From assembly GCA_902493585.1 (NCBI GenBank), contig CABUPZ010000001.1, forward strand, positions 35,436-99,435: a stretch of 64,000 nucleotides of DNA. Reading direction: 5' to 3'. Positions 49,720 to 57,358 of the stretch are shown here, piece by piece. The notes under the pieces are model-generated. The model ran no database searches, was not told the origin of the DNA, and worked only from the letters and a program-made list of their open reading frames with translations. Source of the DNA: an uncultured Fusicatenibacter sp. GTDB taxonomy: Bacteria > Bacillota > Clostridia > Lachnospirales > Lachnospiraceae. How positions within the stretch are numbered: the stretch's first letter is position 1; the number at the start of each line of letters is the position of its first letter. The position numbers and the translations under genes were made by a program.

Positions 49720-52356
49720 TTATTTGCCCAGCTTTCTCTGGATCAGTTTCGTAATCTCCATCACAGGAATGATGATAAATCCGAGTACCATCGCAATCGC
49801 ATATTCCATGAGGCTGATATGCTCGAAGGAGAATGCGTTGGAAAGGAACGGAATGTAAATAACCGCCGTTGTAAGCAGCAGAGCGAGAAGCATGGCTCCC
49901 CAGATATATTTATTCTTGCTGCTGAGACGGAAGATGGATCCTCTTCTGGAACGCATGTTGAAGGAATGGAAGATTTCTACCATGGACAACGTCAGGAATG
50001 CCATTGTCATACCGTCAGCACTGTTAACAATCTCCCATCTTCCGGACTCAATATAGTGTCCGATGAAATAAGATCCCAGCGTCAGAATCGTGATCCATAT
50101 TCCCTGATAAAATACGTCAAATCCCATACCGCCGGCAAAAATACCTTCTTTGGAATCTCTCGGAGGTTTCTGCATGCTGTCTTTCTCACTCTCTTCCATA
50201 CCAAGAGCCAGCGCCGGGAAGCAGTCTGTGATCAGATTAATCCAGAGCAGGTGCACCGGCTGCAGAATTGTAAAGCTCATCAGTGTTGCAAAGAAGATGG
50301 ACAATACCTCAGCCAGATTCGCGGAAAGCAGGAACTGGATCGCCTTACGGATGTTGTCGTAAATTCTTCTTCCTTCTTCTACTGCAGATACGATAGTCGC
50401 AAAGTTATCGTCCGCCAGAACCATATCCGCAACATTCTTCGTAACGTCTGTACCGGTGATACCCATACCGATACCGATATCCGCACGTTTGATGGAAGGC
50501 GCGTCGTTGACACCGTCACCGGTCATTGCGGTAATCTTGCCTTTCTTCTTCCATGCATCTACGATACGCACTTTATGCTCCGGCTGAACACGGGCATATA
50601 CGGAATATTTTTCGATCTCATTGTCAAGTTCGTTATCGCTGATTTCATTCAGCTGGGAGCCGGTGATCGCTTCGCTGGCATCTTTGATGATTCCAAGCTG
50701 TTTTGCAATGGCAACCGCCGTATCCTTGTGGTCACCGGTGATCATAATCGGACGGATTCCCGCACTGCGGCATTCCTCGATCGCGTCCTTAACCTCCGGA
50801 CGGATCGGGTCGATCATACCGGAAAGTCCTACGAAGCAAAGATCCTGCTCCAGGAATGCCGGTTCGCTGCTCTCCGGTGCCTGATCCCACATCCTCTTAG
50901 CTGCAGCCAGCACACGCAGCGCCTGGTCAGCCATACCTTTGTTCGCCGCAAGGATCTCTTCGCGCATTTTCTCGGTCATAGGAACAATTTTTCCGTCAAC
51001 CCACGCATTGGTACACCGTTTCAGGATTTCATCCGGCGCACCTTTGGTAAACTGAACGATCGTGCCGTCCGCCGTCTGATGTACGGTGGACATCATCTTA
51101 CGTCCGGAATCGAACGGAGCCTCCATGATACGCGGATACTCTTTTTTCAGTTCGTTCTTCGGGCATTTCATCTTTGTCGCATCGTTAACCAGAGCGCATT
51201 CGGTCGGCTCTCCTACCGCCTCTCCGGTCTCGTCCTGCTCCGCATCAGAACAAAGCGCCATTGCTCTTGCCAGTTCCATCTCATCGGAAGCGGAATGCTC
51301 CACAACCGTCATCTTGTTCTGTGTCAGAGTACCTGTCTTATCGGAACAGATAATCTGGGTACATCCCAGTGTTTCTACCGCAGTAAGTTTTCGGATTACC
51401 GCGTTTCTCTGGGACATCTTCGTAACGCCGATCGAAAGAACGATCGTTACAACGGCTGCAAGACCTTCCGGAATCGCAGCTACCGCCAGGCTGACCGCTA
51501 CCATGAAGGTATCCAGCATGCCTTCTCCGGTGATATTCGGGTATGCACGGAACAGATCCACAGCAAAAATAACCGCACAGATACCGATAACCAGCACAGT
51601 CAGGATCTTGCTCAGCTGATTCAGTTTGATCTGCAGAGGCGTCGCATCGTCCTTTGCGTTCGCAAGGGCATCGGCAATCTTACCCATTTCCGTATTCATT
51701 CCTGTACCGGTAACTACAGCACGTCCACGTCCGTATACCACGGTACTTCCCATATACATCATATTCTTCCGGTCGCCCAGAGGAATGTCTTTCTCTCCGT
51801 TCAGTTCAAGAACGTCCGCTTTCTTGTTTACCGGAACAGACTCTCCGGTCAGCGCCGCTTCCTCGATCTTCATGCTGGCGCTTTCCAGTACACGGGCATC
51901 TGCCGGAACTGCATCTCCGGCCTCAAGGACGATCACATCACCCGGTACCAGTTCTTCACTTTTCACTGTGATCTGATGACCGTCACGGATGACTTTCGAT
52001 GTGGCCGCCGTTATTTCCTGCAGCGCGGCAATGGCTTTTTCCGCCTTGCTCTCCTGTACAACGCCAAGAACCGCATTGATAATAACAACGATCAGAATAA
52101 TGATTACATCCGCAAAAGACTCTCCAGAGTAAAACGCTGTCACACCTGAAATCAAAGCCGCAACGATCAGGATAATGATCATCGGGTCTTTCAACTCTTC
52201 AAGAAAACGAACGATAAGCGGCGTTTTCTTTCCTTCTTTCAGTTTGTTTTTGCCGTACTGTTCCAGTCTGGCGCTCGCTTCCGCGGAACTCAGACCGTTT
52301 TCCTGGCTCTTCAAAGATTCCAGTACTTCCTGGCTCTCCTGTAAGTATTCCTTCAA
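49720..52356 (-). CDS. P-type calcium-transporting ATPase (PMCA-like)
   Basis: 878 residues. The phosphorylation motif is Asp339 in SDKTGTLTQ; further motifs are TGES, PEGLAAVVTI in helix M4 (a type II Ca2+-pump signature), KGAPDEIL in the nucleotide-binding domain, DPIRPEVK, and TGDGVNDAPSIKRADIGIGMG. Ten membrane helices are predicted. It exports Ca2+ from the cytoplasm in exchange for protons in most relatives. Single gene with a terminator behind it. Confidence 0.94.
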   Translation of the reverse strand: MKEYLQESQEVLESLKSQENGLSSAEASARLEQYGKNKLKEGKKTPLIVRFLEELKDPMIIILIVAALISGVTAFYSGESFADVIIILIVVIINAVLGVVQESKAEKAIAALQEITAATSKVIRDGHQITVKSEELVPGDVIVLEAGDAVPADARVLESASMKIEEAALTGESVPVNKKADVLELNGEKDIPLGDRKNMMYMGSTVVYGRGRAVVTGTGMNTEMGKIADALANAKDDATPLQIKLNQLSKILTVLVIGICAVIFAVDLFRAYPNITGEGMLDTFMVAVSLAVAAIPEGLAAVVTIVLSIGVTKMSQRNAVIRKLTAVETLGCTQIICSDKTGTLTQNKMTVVEHSASDEMELARAMALCSDAEQDETGEAVGEPTECALVNDATKMKCPKNELKKEYPRIMEAPFDSGRKMMSTVHQTADGTIVQFTKGAPDEILKRCTNAWVDGKIVPMTEKMREEILAANKGMADQALRVLAAAKRMWDQAPESSEPAFLEQDLCFVGLSGMIDPIRPEVKDAIEECRSAGIRPIMITGDHKDTAVAIAKQLGIIKDASEAITGSQLNEISDNELDNEIEKYSVYARVQPEHKVRIVDAWKKKGKITAMTGDGVNDAPSIKRADIGIGMGITGTDVTKNVADMVLADDNFATIVSAVEEGRRIYDNIRKAIQFLLSANLAEVLSIFFATLMSFTILQPVHLLWINLITDCFPALALGMEESEKDSMQKPPRDSKEGIFAGGMGFDVFYQGIWITILTLGSYFIGHYIESGRWEIVNSADGMTMAFLTLSMVEIFHSFNMRSRRGSIFRLSSKNKYIWGAMLLALLLTTAVIYIPFLSNAFSFEHISLMEYAIAMVLGFIIIPVMEITKLIQRKLGK

Positions 52357-52431
52357 ACTCTGTTACCTCCATTCCGGCAGTATTCTCTGTGAACAGTTTC
52401 CTGCTTCCCTACTGCCGCTCTTGATTTTTTG

Positions 52432-52971
52432 TTACTGTCCGGCACATCCGGAGCATCCTGGGCAGCCGGACGCAATCCGGTCATCCGCCAGATAATCCAG
52501 CGCTTTTGTGATACAACATACTGCATGTGCTGAGATCCCTTCTTTGCTGCCGGTAAAGCCGAGACCTTCCTCCGTGGTCGCTTTCACGTTCACCTGATCT
52601 TTTTCCAGATGCAGCGCTTCCGCGATATGCTCCACCATCGTATCAATATAAGGCAGAAGTTTCGGCTGCTGCGCGATCACTGTCGCATCAATATTCTCAA
52701 TCAGGTACATCCGCTCTTCCAGCATTTTTCCAACCTGGCGGAGCAGCTCGATGCTGGAAGCTCCCTCGTAAGCCGGGTCATTGTCCGGAAAATGACGCCC
52801 GATATCCCGAAGGGCCGCCGCTCCAAGAAGCGCGTCCATCACAGCATGTACCAACACATCCGCATCCGAATGTCCCAGCAGCCCGTGGGTGTGGGGAATT
52901 TCCACCCCGCCCAGGATCAGCTTTCTGCCTTCCACCAGACGGTGTACATCGTATCCCATTCCAACTCTCAT
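52432..52971 (-). CDS. ispF: 2-C-methyl-D-erythritol 2,4-cyclodiphosphate synthase
   Basis: 179 residues of the IspF family. Metal ligands Asp8, His10 (GYDVH) and His42 are present; other family words are GHSDADVLVHAVMDALLGAAALRDIGRHFPD and GEGISAHAVCCI-type (KEGISAHAVCCITKALDYL). IspF is normally about 155-160 residues; here a tail of about 16 residues with a Cys-rich end (GCPGCSGCAGQ) follows. The enzyme closes the ring of the non-mevalonate pathway intermediate. Ending of the gene overlaps nothing; it follows the P-type ATPase by about 75 bases. Confidence 0.94.
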   Translation of the reverse strand: MRVGMGYDVHRLVEGRKLILGGVEIPHTHGLLGHSDADVLVHAVMDALLGAAALRDIGRHFPDNDPAYEGASSIELLRQVGKMLEERMYLIENIDATVIAQQPKLLPYIDTMVEHIAEALHLEKDQVNVKATTEEGLGFTGSKEGISAHAVCCITKALDYLADDRIASGCPGCSGCAGQ

Positions 52972-53009
52972 TCAAGCACCTCCCTTCTCTAGGCACTGCT
53001 GCCTGTGCT

Positions 53010-53086
53010 CCTGGAGCATGTCTGCAAATTCCGCCCGCGTTGGGTCAAACAGTATCCGAAAATGATTTTCAGACAGGCTCCAGAAA
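53010..53086. repeat. Repeat family A copy, degraded hairpin
   Basis: GGAGCATGTCTGCAAATTCC at the left and GATTTTCAGACAGGCTCC at the right pair imperfectly. It resembles the family A arm GGAGCGTGTTTGAAAA. It lies between ispF and the glycerol-1-phosphate dehydrogenase-like gene. Confidence 0.5.
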
Positions 53087-53109
53087 CACAGGCTGCCGCC
53101 TTGTTTCAT

Positions 53110-54384
53110 TTATTCTGTGGTCCACTGAAGCATCTTGCTGATCCTCAGAAAACTCAGACGATTTCTTACATAAGGACAAAGCTGCAGGGTCATCGGTACC
53201 AGTTCCCTGGGAATCCCAACCTGCTCCGGCTCATAACAGCATCCGGCTTTCTGCAGGATTTTGACCAGTTCTTCAGAAGACGGAACGGCATCCAGGATCT
53301 TGGCGATCTCCGGAAGAAGCTCCATCAGTTTTTCCGGCTCCACCAGGTCCAGCGGATCCGGCGTATTCTCCTGTACGGCGGACTCCATCAGCCCCTTTTT
53401 CCCAAAAGTGTCCCGGAGCAGATCCGTCTCCAGCCCGTGGTACGGTTTCAGACGGCACTTTCCTTTTTCAATAGCCCTTGCGATCTCTTCGTACCTCTGT
53501 CGTACCATCACCAGTCCAACGGAAACTTTTTCCCCGTGGAGGGCGTCCACCTTATCATTGATGACCTGCATTTCCCACAGGTGAGAGACATGGTGTTCCG
53601 CACAGGAAGCCGGGCGGGAATTTCCGACCATTTGCATCGCGATACCGGACAGCAGAAGCGCATACATCAGCTGCTCAAATGCCTCCGGATCACCTTCCTT
53701 CAGTCCGTCGATCAGTCCGATGGTCTTCTCCAGCGCCTCTTCCTCCAGCGCGATGGTCTGCTCACAGATATATTCGTCTGTCACAAGCGCCGCGATTTTC
53801 CAGTCCGCCAGAGCAATGTACTTGCCCAGCAGATCTGACATTCCCGATGCTGTCAGCCGATACGGAGCTTTGGAAAAAATATCTGTATCCGCAAAAACGT
53901 ACAGCGGTCCCTGCGCCGGTACTGTCTTTTTCATCCCATTCCATGTCATCGCTGCGACGTTGGACAGAAATCCGTCCACACTGGCGGCCGTCGGCACGGA
54001 GATAAACGGGATTCCCCATTTATGCGCCACATAACGGCTCAGATCGTGGATCGTTCCGCTTCCTACCGCAAGGATCAGATCCGTCTCTTCCGGAAGCGTC
54101 TCTTCCAGGATCTCCACGCCATGGTTGTCTGCGTGAAGGTTTTCGCAGTCGAGACATACGGATTCACAGATCTCCTCCACATCCTCCAGCGCTTCCAGCG
54201 CAGCCTCCTTTGTATTTTCATCCCAGACGATTGCCGGAGCGGCAAAATCCCGGAGTTCCCCTTCGGTCAGCATTTCGTACAGTTTTCTGGAAGCTCCGGA
54301 CTCGATCCAGATTCCCTTCACCGTGATCTCATGCTGTCTTCTGCAGGAACAGGGACCCTGAAACTGCTCCACGTCTATTTCCAT
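53110..54384 (-). CDS. Glycerol-1-phosphate dehydrogenase-like (AraM family)
   Basis: 424 residues of the dehydroquinate-synthase-like/iron-alcohol-dehydrogenase superfamily closest to AraM/G1PDH. The NAD-binding ILAVGSGTIHDLSRYVAHKWGIPFISVPTAASVDGFLSNVAAM and metal-binding His residues in SCAEHHVSHLWEM are seen. Relatives reduce dihydroxyacetone phosphate to sn-glycerol 1-phosphate with NAD(P)H. In Bacteria they are rarer than in Archaea and their role is less clear. Start: ATG at 54384 behind AAAGGG; a GTG three codons before would overlap it. Confidence 0.85.
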   Translation of the reverse strand: MEIDVEQFQGPCSCRRQHEITVKGIWIESGASRKLYEMLTEGELRDFAAPAIVWDENTKEAALEALEDVEEICESVCLDCENLHADNHGVEILEETLPEETDLILAVGSGTIHDLSRYVAHKWGIPFISVPTAASVDGFLSNVAAMTWNGMKKTVPAQGPLYVFADTDIFSKAPYRLTASGMSDLLGKYIALADWKIAALVTDEYICEQTIALEEEALEKTIGLIDGLKEGDPEAFEQLMYALLLSGIAMQMVGNSRPASCAEHHVSHLWEMQVINDKVDALHGEKVSVGLVMVRQRYEEIARAIEKGKCRLKPYHGLETDLLRDTFGKKGLMESAVQENTPDPLDLVEPEKLMELLPEIAKILDAVPSSEELVKILQKAGCCYEPEQVGIPRELVPMTLQLCPYVRNRLSFLRISKMLQWTTE

Positions 54385-54414
54385 TCTCTTCACCCTTTCC
54401 TTCCCTTTAAAACT

Positions 54415-55431
54415 TTAATTGAAACCATAAATCTTCTGCGCCAGTTTGTAGCCGTAAACCGCGATTTTCTGTCTTGGACGGCTCTTGGCGCTCATGATCG
54501 AACCGAGAAATCCATGTCGGATCCTGAAATAATCCTTTGGATCCTGCGCTTTCAGATATTTCCACAGTTCATCCTTCTTTTTGAGGTTCTCCTCCATCTC
54601 TGAACGCATCATCATTACCGAGGACACTGTCATGATAATGCTGAGATAATTTACCATATATTTTCTGAGCTGCTTATTCAGGTTTTTCTGCTGTCCCATA
54701 TAGTCGATCATCAGACGGTTGACCCGGATCTGCTGATCGATCCTGCCGATCATCACCTGTTCATTGACCGACTGGTCGCTGCGTCCGATAAAGTAGCGGT
54801 AAAAATTCACATCCGCATAATACATGGTCTTCACATACGGGAACGGAATAAACGCTACCAGGTTATCCACATAAAAAGTATGCTCCGGCAGGCACAGTCC
54901 ACAGTCCCGAAGGAGCTGGGTCCGGAAAATCAGGGAGTGCATCAGGATATACCGGGTTTTTCCCAGCGACTTGGTGTCATTCCATCCGAAAAACGTATCT
55001 TCCGGAAGCGAGTGTACATAACGCATCACTCTCTTTTTCTTCGCTCCCACTTTCTCGTACACATAGTTGCTGATCAGCATATCCAGTGTTTTGTCACCCC
55101 GGACTGCGTCCTCAAGAATCCCGAGGATTTTTCGATATGCCTCTTCGTTTACCCAGTCATCGCTGTCCACAACCTTAAAATAAAGTCCTGTGGCATTGGC
55201 GAGTCCCGCATTCACAGCTCCTCCATGGCCTTTGTTTTCCTGGTGGATCGCCCGCACGATCGTCGGATACTTTTTCGCGTATGCATCCGCGATCTCCGCA
55301 GTACGGTCTTTGGAACCGTCATTGACGATCAGGATCTCCACATCCTCTCCCCCAACCAAAAGAGAATCGATGCACTTTTCCATATACGCCTCTGAGTTAT
55401 AACAGGGTACGGCAAAAGTCAGTATTTTCAT
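54415..55431 (-). CDS. Glycosyltransferase family 2 protein
   Basis: 338 residues. The GT-A fold begins MKILTFAVPCYNSEAYMEKCIDSLL, with VEILIVNDGSKDRTAEIADAY, and the DxD-type motif FKVVDSDDWV (about residue 90). A domain of about 200 residues without membrane helices follows. Acceptor and donor are unknown; cell-wall or capsular sugar synthesis is likely. Start at the ATG at 55431 behind AAGGAAAAGG, because the longer frame upstream runs into mutY. The gene follows mutY by 16 bases and precedes the G1PDH-like gene by 30 bases. Confidence 0.88.
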   Translation of the reverse strand: MKILTFAVPCYNSEAYMEKCIDSLLVGGEDVEILIVNDGSKDRTAEIADAYAKKYPTIVRAIHQENKGHGGAVNAGLANATGLYFKVVDSDDWVNEEAYRKILGILEDAVRGDKTLDMLISNYVYEKVGAKKKRVMRYVHSLPEDTFFGWNDTKSLGKTRYILMHSLIFRTQLLRDCGLCLPEHTFYVDNLVAFIPFPYVKTMYYADVNFYRYFIGRSDQSVNEQVMIGRIDQQIRVNRLMIDYMGQQKNLNKQLRKYMVNYLSIIMTVSSVMMMRSEMEENLKKKDELWKYLKAQDPKDYFRIRHGFLGSIMSAKSRPRQKIAVYGYKLAQKIYGFN

Positions 55432-55447
55432 GATTCCTTTTCCTTCT

Positions 55448-56527
55448 TTATTTTTTATCTTGGTATTTTTCCTGACCAAGGCGCAGGTCCATATAACTGG
55501 CATAGGCGGCAAATGCCGCCGGCATCGGATAATGCTCCTGAGCCTCCTGGGTTTCGACAAAAATAAGTTCTCTGTCAAACGCAGTCTCCGGCTCGGCAAT
55601 CTTCACCACATATCCGGTCATATGCCATTCCACATGAGAAAAAATATGCTTTGCTTCCGGCAGCGGCAGAATCTGCAGTGGCATCAGCCCTCTCTCTTCC
55701 ACAAAGGAAAGTACCTGGTCTTCCGTCAGATGCCCCTCCGTATTTGGAAATTCGTAAAGTCCTGCCAGCAGGCCCTGTTCCGGACGCTTTCTCACCGCCA
55801 CATGACGGCCGTCCAGAATCAGAAAAACGGTCCGCTCTTCGATTCTTCTCCTGGTTTTCTTTTCTTTCACCGGATATGCTTCTATGGTGCCCGTTTTTCT
55901 CGCCCGGCACTCTTCTTTCACCGGACATTTTTCACACAGCGGCGCGCCGTTTGGGACACAGACAATAGCGCCCAGCTCCATCAGTGCCTGGTTAAACGCT
56001 CCGGATCTTCCCTTCGGCATGATCGCCAGCAGATCTTTTTCCACCCGGCTGCGTACGGACTGCTTCATAATATCCCCGTCATCCATACGGATCCTTGCCA
56101 GGACACGCAGCACATTTCCATCCACCGCAGGTACCGGGATCTCATAGGCAATGGACGCGATCGCGCCCGCCGTATAACTGCCGATCCCCGGCAGTGACTT
56201 CAGCGCCTCATAATCTGCCGGCAGCACGCCTCCGTACTGTTCACAGAGGACAACCGCCGCTTTCTGCATATTTTTCACCCGGTTGTAGTATCCAAGTCCT
56301 TCCCACAGTTTCAGAAGCTTTTCCTGCGGATACTCCGCCAAATCCTTCACCGTCGGGAGAGTTTGTGTAAACCGTTCAAAAAATGGCTTTACCGCCTCCA
56401 CCCTGGTCTGCTGGAGCATAATCTCCGACACCCAGATATGGTAAGGATCTCTGTGTGCTCTCCACGGAAGGTCTCTGTGATTTTTTTCATACCATCCAAG
56501 CAATGGTTCAATAATGTTTTCAAGCAT
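55448..56527 (-). CDS. mutY: A/G-specific adenine glycosylase MutY
   Basis: 359 residues. Catalytic Glu35 in SEIMLQQTRV, helix-hairpin-helix LKSLPGIGSYTAGAI, the Asp in VDGNVLRVLARI and four Cys for a 4Fe-4S cluster (C-x7-C-x2-C-x5-C in CVPNGAPLCEKCPVKEEC). A C-terminal NUDIX-like domain (about 230-359: TVFLILDGRHVAVRKRPEQGLLAGLYEFPNTEG) reads 8-oxoguanine. It removes A paired with 8-oxoG. Start ATG at 56527 behind AAAGGAG, because the longer frame upstream overlaps the divergent HAD gene. Confidence 0.94.
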   Translation of the reverse strand: MLENIIEPLLGWYEKNHRDLPWRAHRDPYHIWVSEIMLQQTRVEAVKPFFERFTQTLPTVKDLAEYPQEKLLKLWEGLGYYNRVKNMQKAAVVLCEQYGGVLPADYEALKSLPGIGSYTAGAIASIAYEIPVPAVDGNVLRVLARIRMDDGDIMKQSVRSRVEKDLLAIMPKGRSGAFNQALMELGAIVCVPNGAPLCEKCPVKEECRARKTGTIEAYPVKEKKTRRRIEERTVFLILDGRHVAVRKRPEQGLLAGLYEFPNTEGHLTEDQVLSFVEERGLMPLQILPLPEAKHIFSHVEWHMTGYVVKIAEPETAFDRELIFVETQEAQEHYPMPAAFAAYASYMDLRLGQEKYQDKK

Positions 56528-56645
56528 ATAGATTCTCCTTTGTATATTTTGCCACACTTTCATCAAAAATGCAAAATAAACATTGCTTTTCTTTCTCTTT
56601 TTGATTAGAATTAAGAAACAAAACAAGAAAGCTGAGGAAAAAAAC

Positions 56646-57266
56646 GTGATTGACAGTATCATCTTCGATGTTGACGGTACCCTGTGGGACTCTACAGACA
56701 TTGTTGCCCGTGCCTGGAACCGTATTCTGGAACAGGAAACCGACCTGGAACCCACGCTTACCGGCGCTACTCTGAAAGGCCTGTTCGGCCGTCTGCTGCC
56801 GGACATTGCCGCCGTGATCTTTGAAAAATATGAAAAACAGCGTCAGCTGGAACTGATCGATCTTTGCTGTGAGGAAGAACACCGGGAACTTCTCGCACAT
56901 CCCGCTCCGGTCTATGATACCCTGGAGGAAACGCTTCAGATTCTGTCCGAACGCTATCCTCTCTACATCGTCAGCAACTGTCAGGCTGGCTATATCGAAG
57001 TTTTCCTGAAAGCGACGGGACTTGGACGTTATTTCCAGAATCATCTCTGCCCCGGAGATACCGGCGAAGCCAAAGCCGAGAATATCCGCACCATCGTACG
57101 CCGCCATGGCCTGAAATCCCCAGTCTATGTGGGCGATACCTCCGGTGACCAGAAAGCCTGTCAAAACGCCGGTGTTCCCTTCGTCTTTGCCTCCTACGGC
57201 TTCGGCACTGCGGAGCAGCCGGAATATACCATCAAAAAACCGCTGGATCTGACCAGCCTTTTCTGA
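56646..57266 (+). CDS. HAD family hydrolase
   Basis: 206 residues. Nucleophile motif IIFDVDGTLWDST at the start, cap region about 15-90, motif II LYIVSNCQ, Lys-containing segment GEAKAENIRTIVRRHGLKS and motif IV VYVGDTSGDQKACQNAGV. It fits phosphoglycolate- or pyrophosphate-like phosphatases (PpaX/Gph type). Start: the GTG at 56646 after GAGG; an ATG further left would give an unusual Lys-rich extension. Divergent from mutY. Confidence 0.88.
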   Translation: MIDSIIFDVDGTLWDSTDIVARAWNRILEQETDLEPTLTGATLKGLFGRLLPDIAAVIFEKYEKQRQLELIDLCCEEEHRELLAHPAPVYDTLEETLQILSERYPLYIVSNCQAGYIEVFLKATGLGRYFQNHLCPGDTGEAKAENIRTIVRRHGLKSPVYVGDTSGDQKACQNAGVPFVFASYGFGTAEQPEYTIKKPLDLTSLF

Positions 57267-57277
57267 ATTTCCAGAGC

Positions 57278-57328
57278 AAAGAAGAGAGTGGATCAAAGAA
57301 CTGTCTTTGAAACACCCTCTTCTTTTTT
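57278..57328 (+). terminator. Terminator after the HAD gene
   Basis: AAGAAGAGAGTG pairs with CACCCTCTTCTT (one mismatch) around an inner TCAAAGA/TCTTTGA stem, followed by TTTTTTATTTC. Could also serve the convergent L,D-transpeptidase gene. Confidence 0.75.
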
Positions 57329-57358
57329 TATTTCATCTTTTCTGTATCTTTGGAAACT

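Noticed and set aside
49684..52149. An 821-codon plus-strand open frame across the P-type ATPase gene
   Set aside because: It is antisense to a gene with all P-type ATPase motifs, has no ribosome binding site, and its translation is rich in His, Arg and Gln as expected for a shadow frame. The same holds for long antisense frames over glnS (17705-19177), ligA (40238-42031), the ABC exporter (24391-26217) and the mannosidase (20970-22604).
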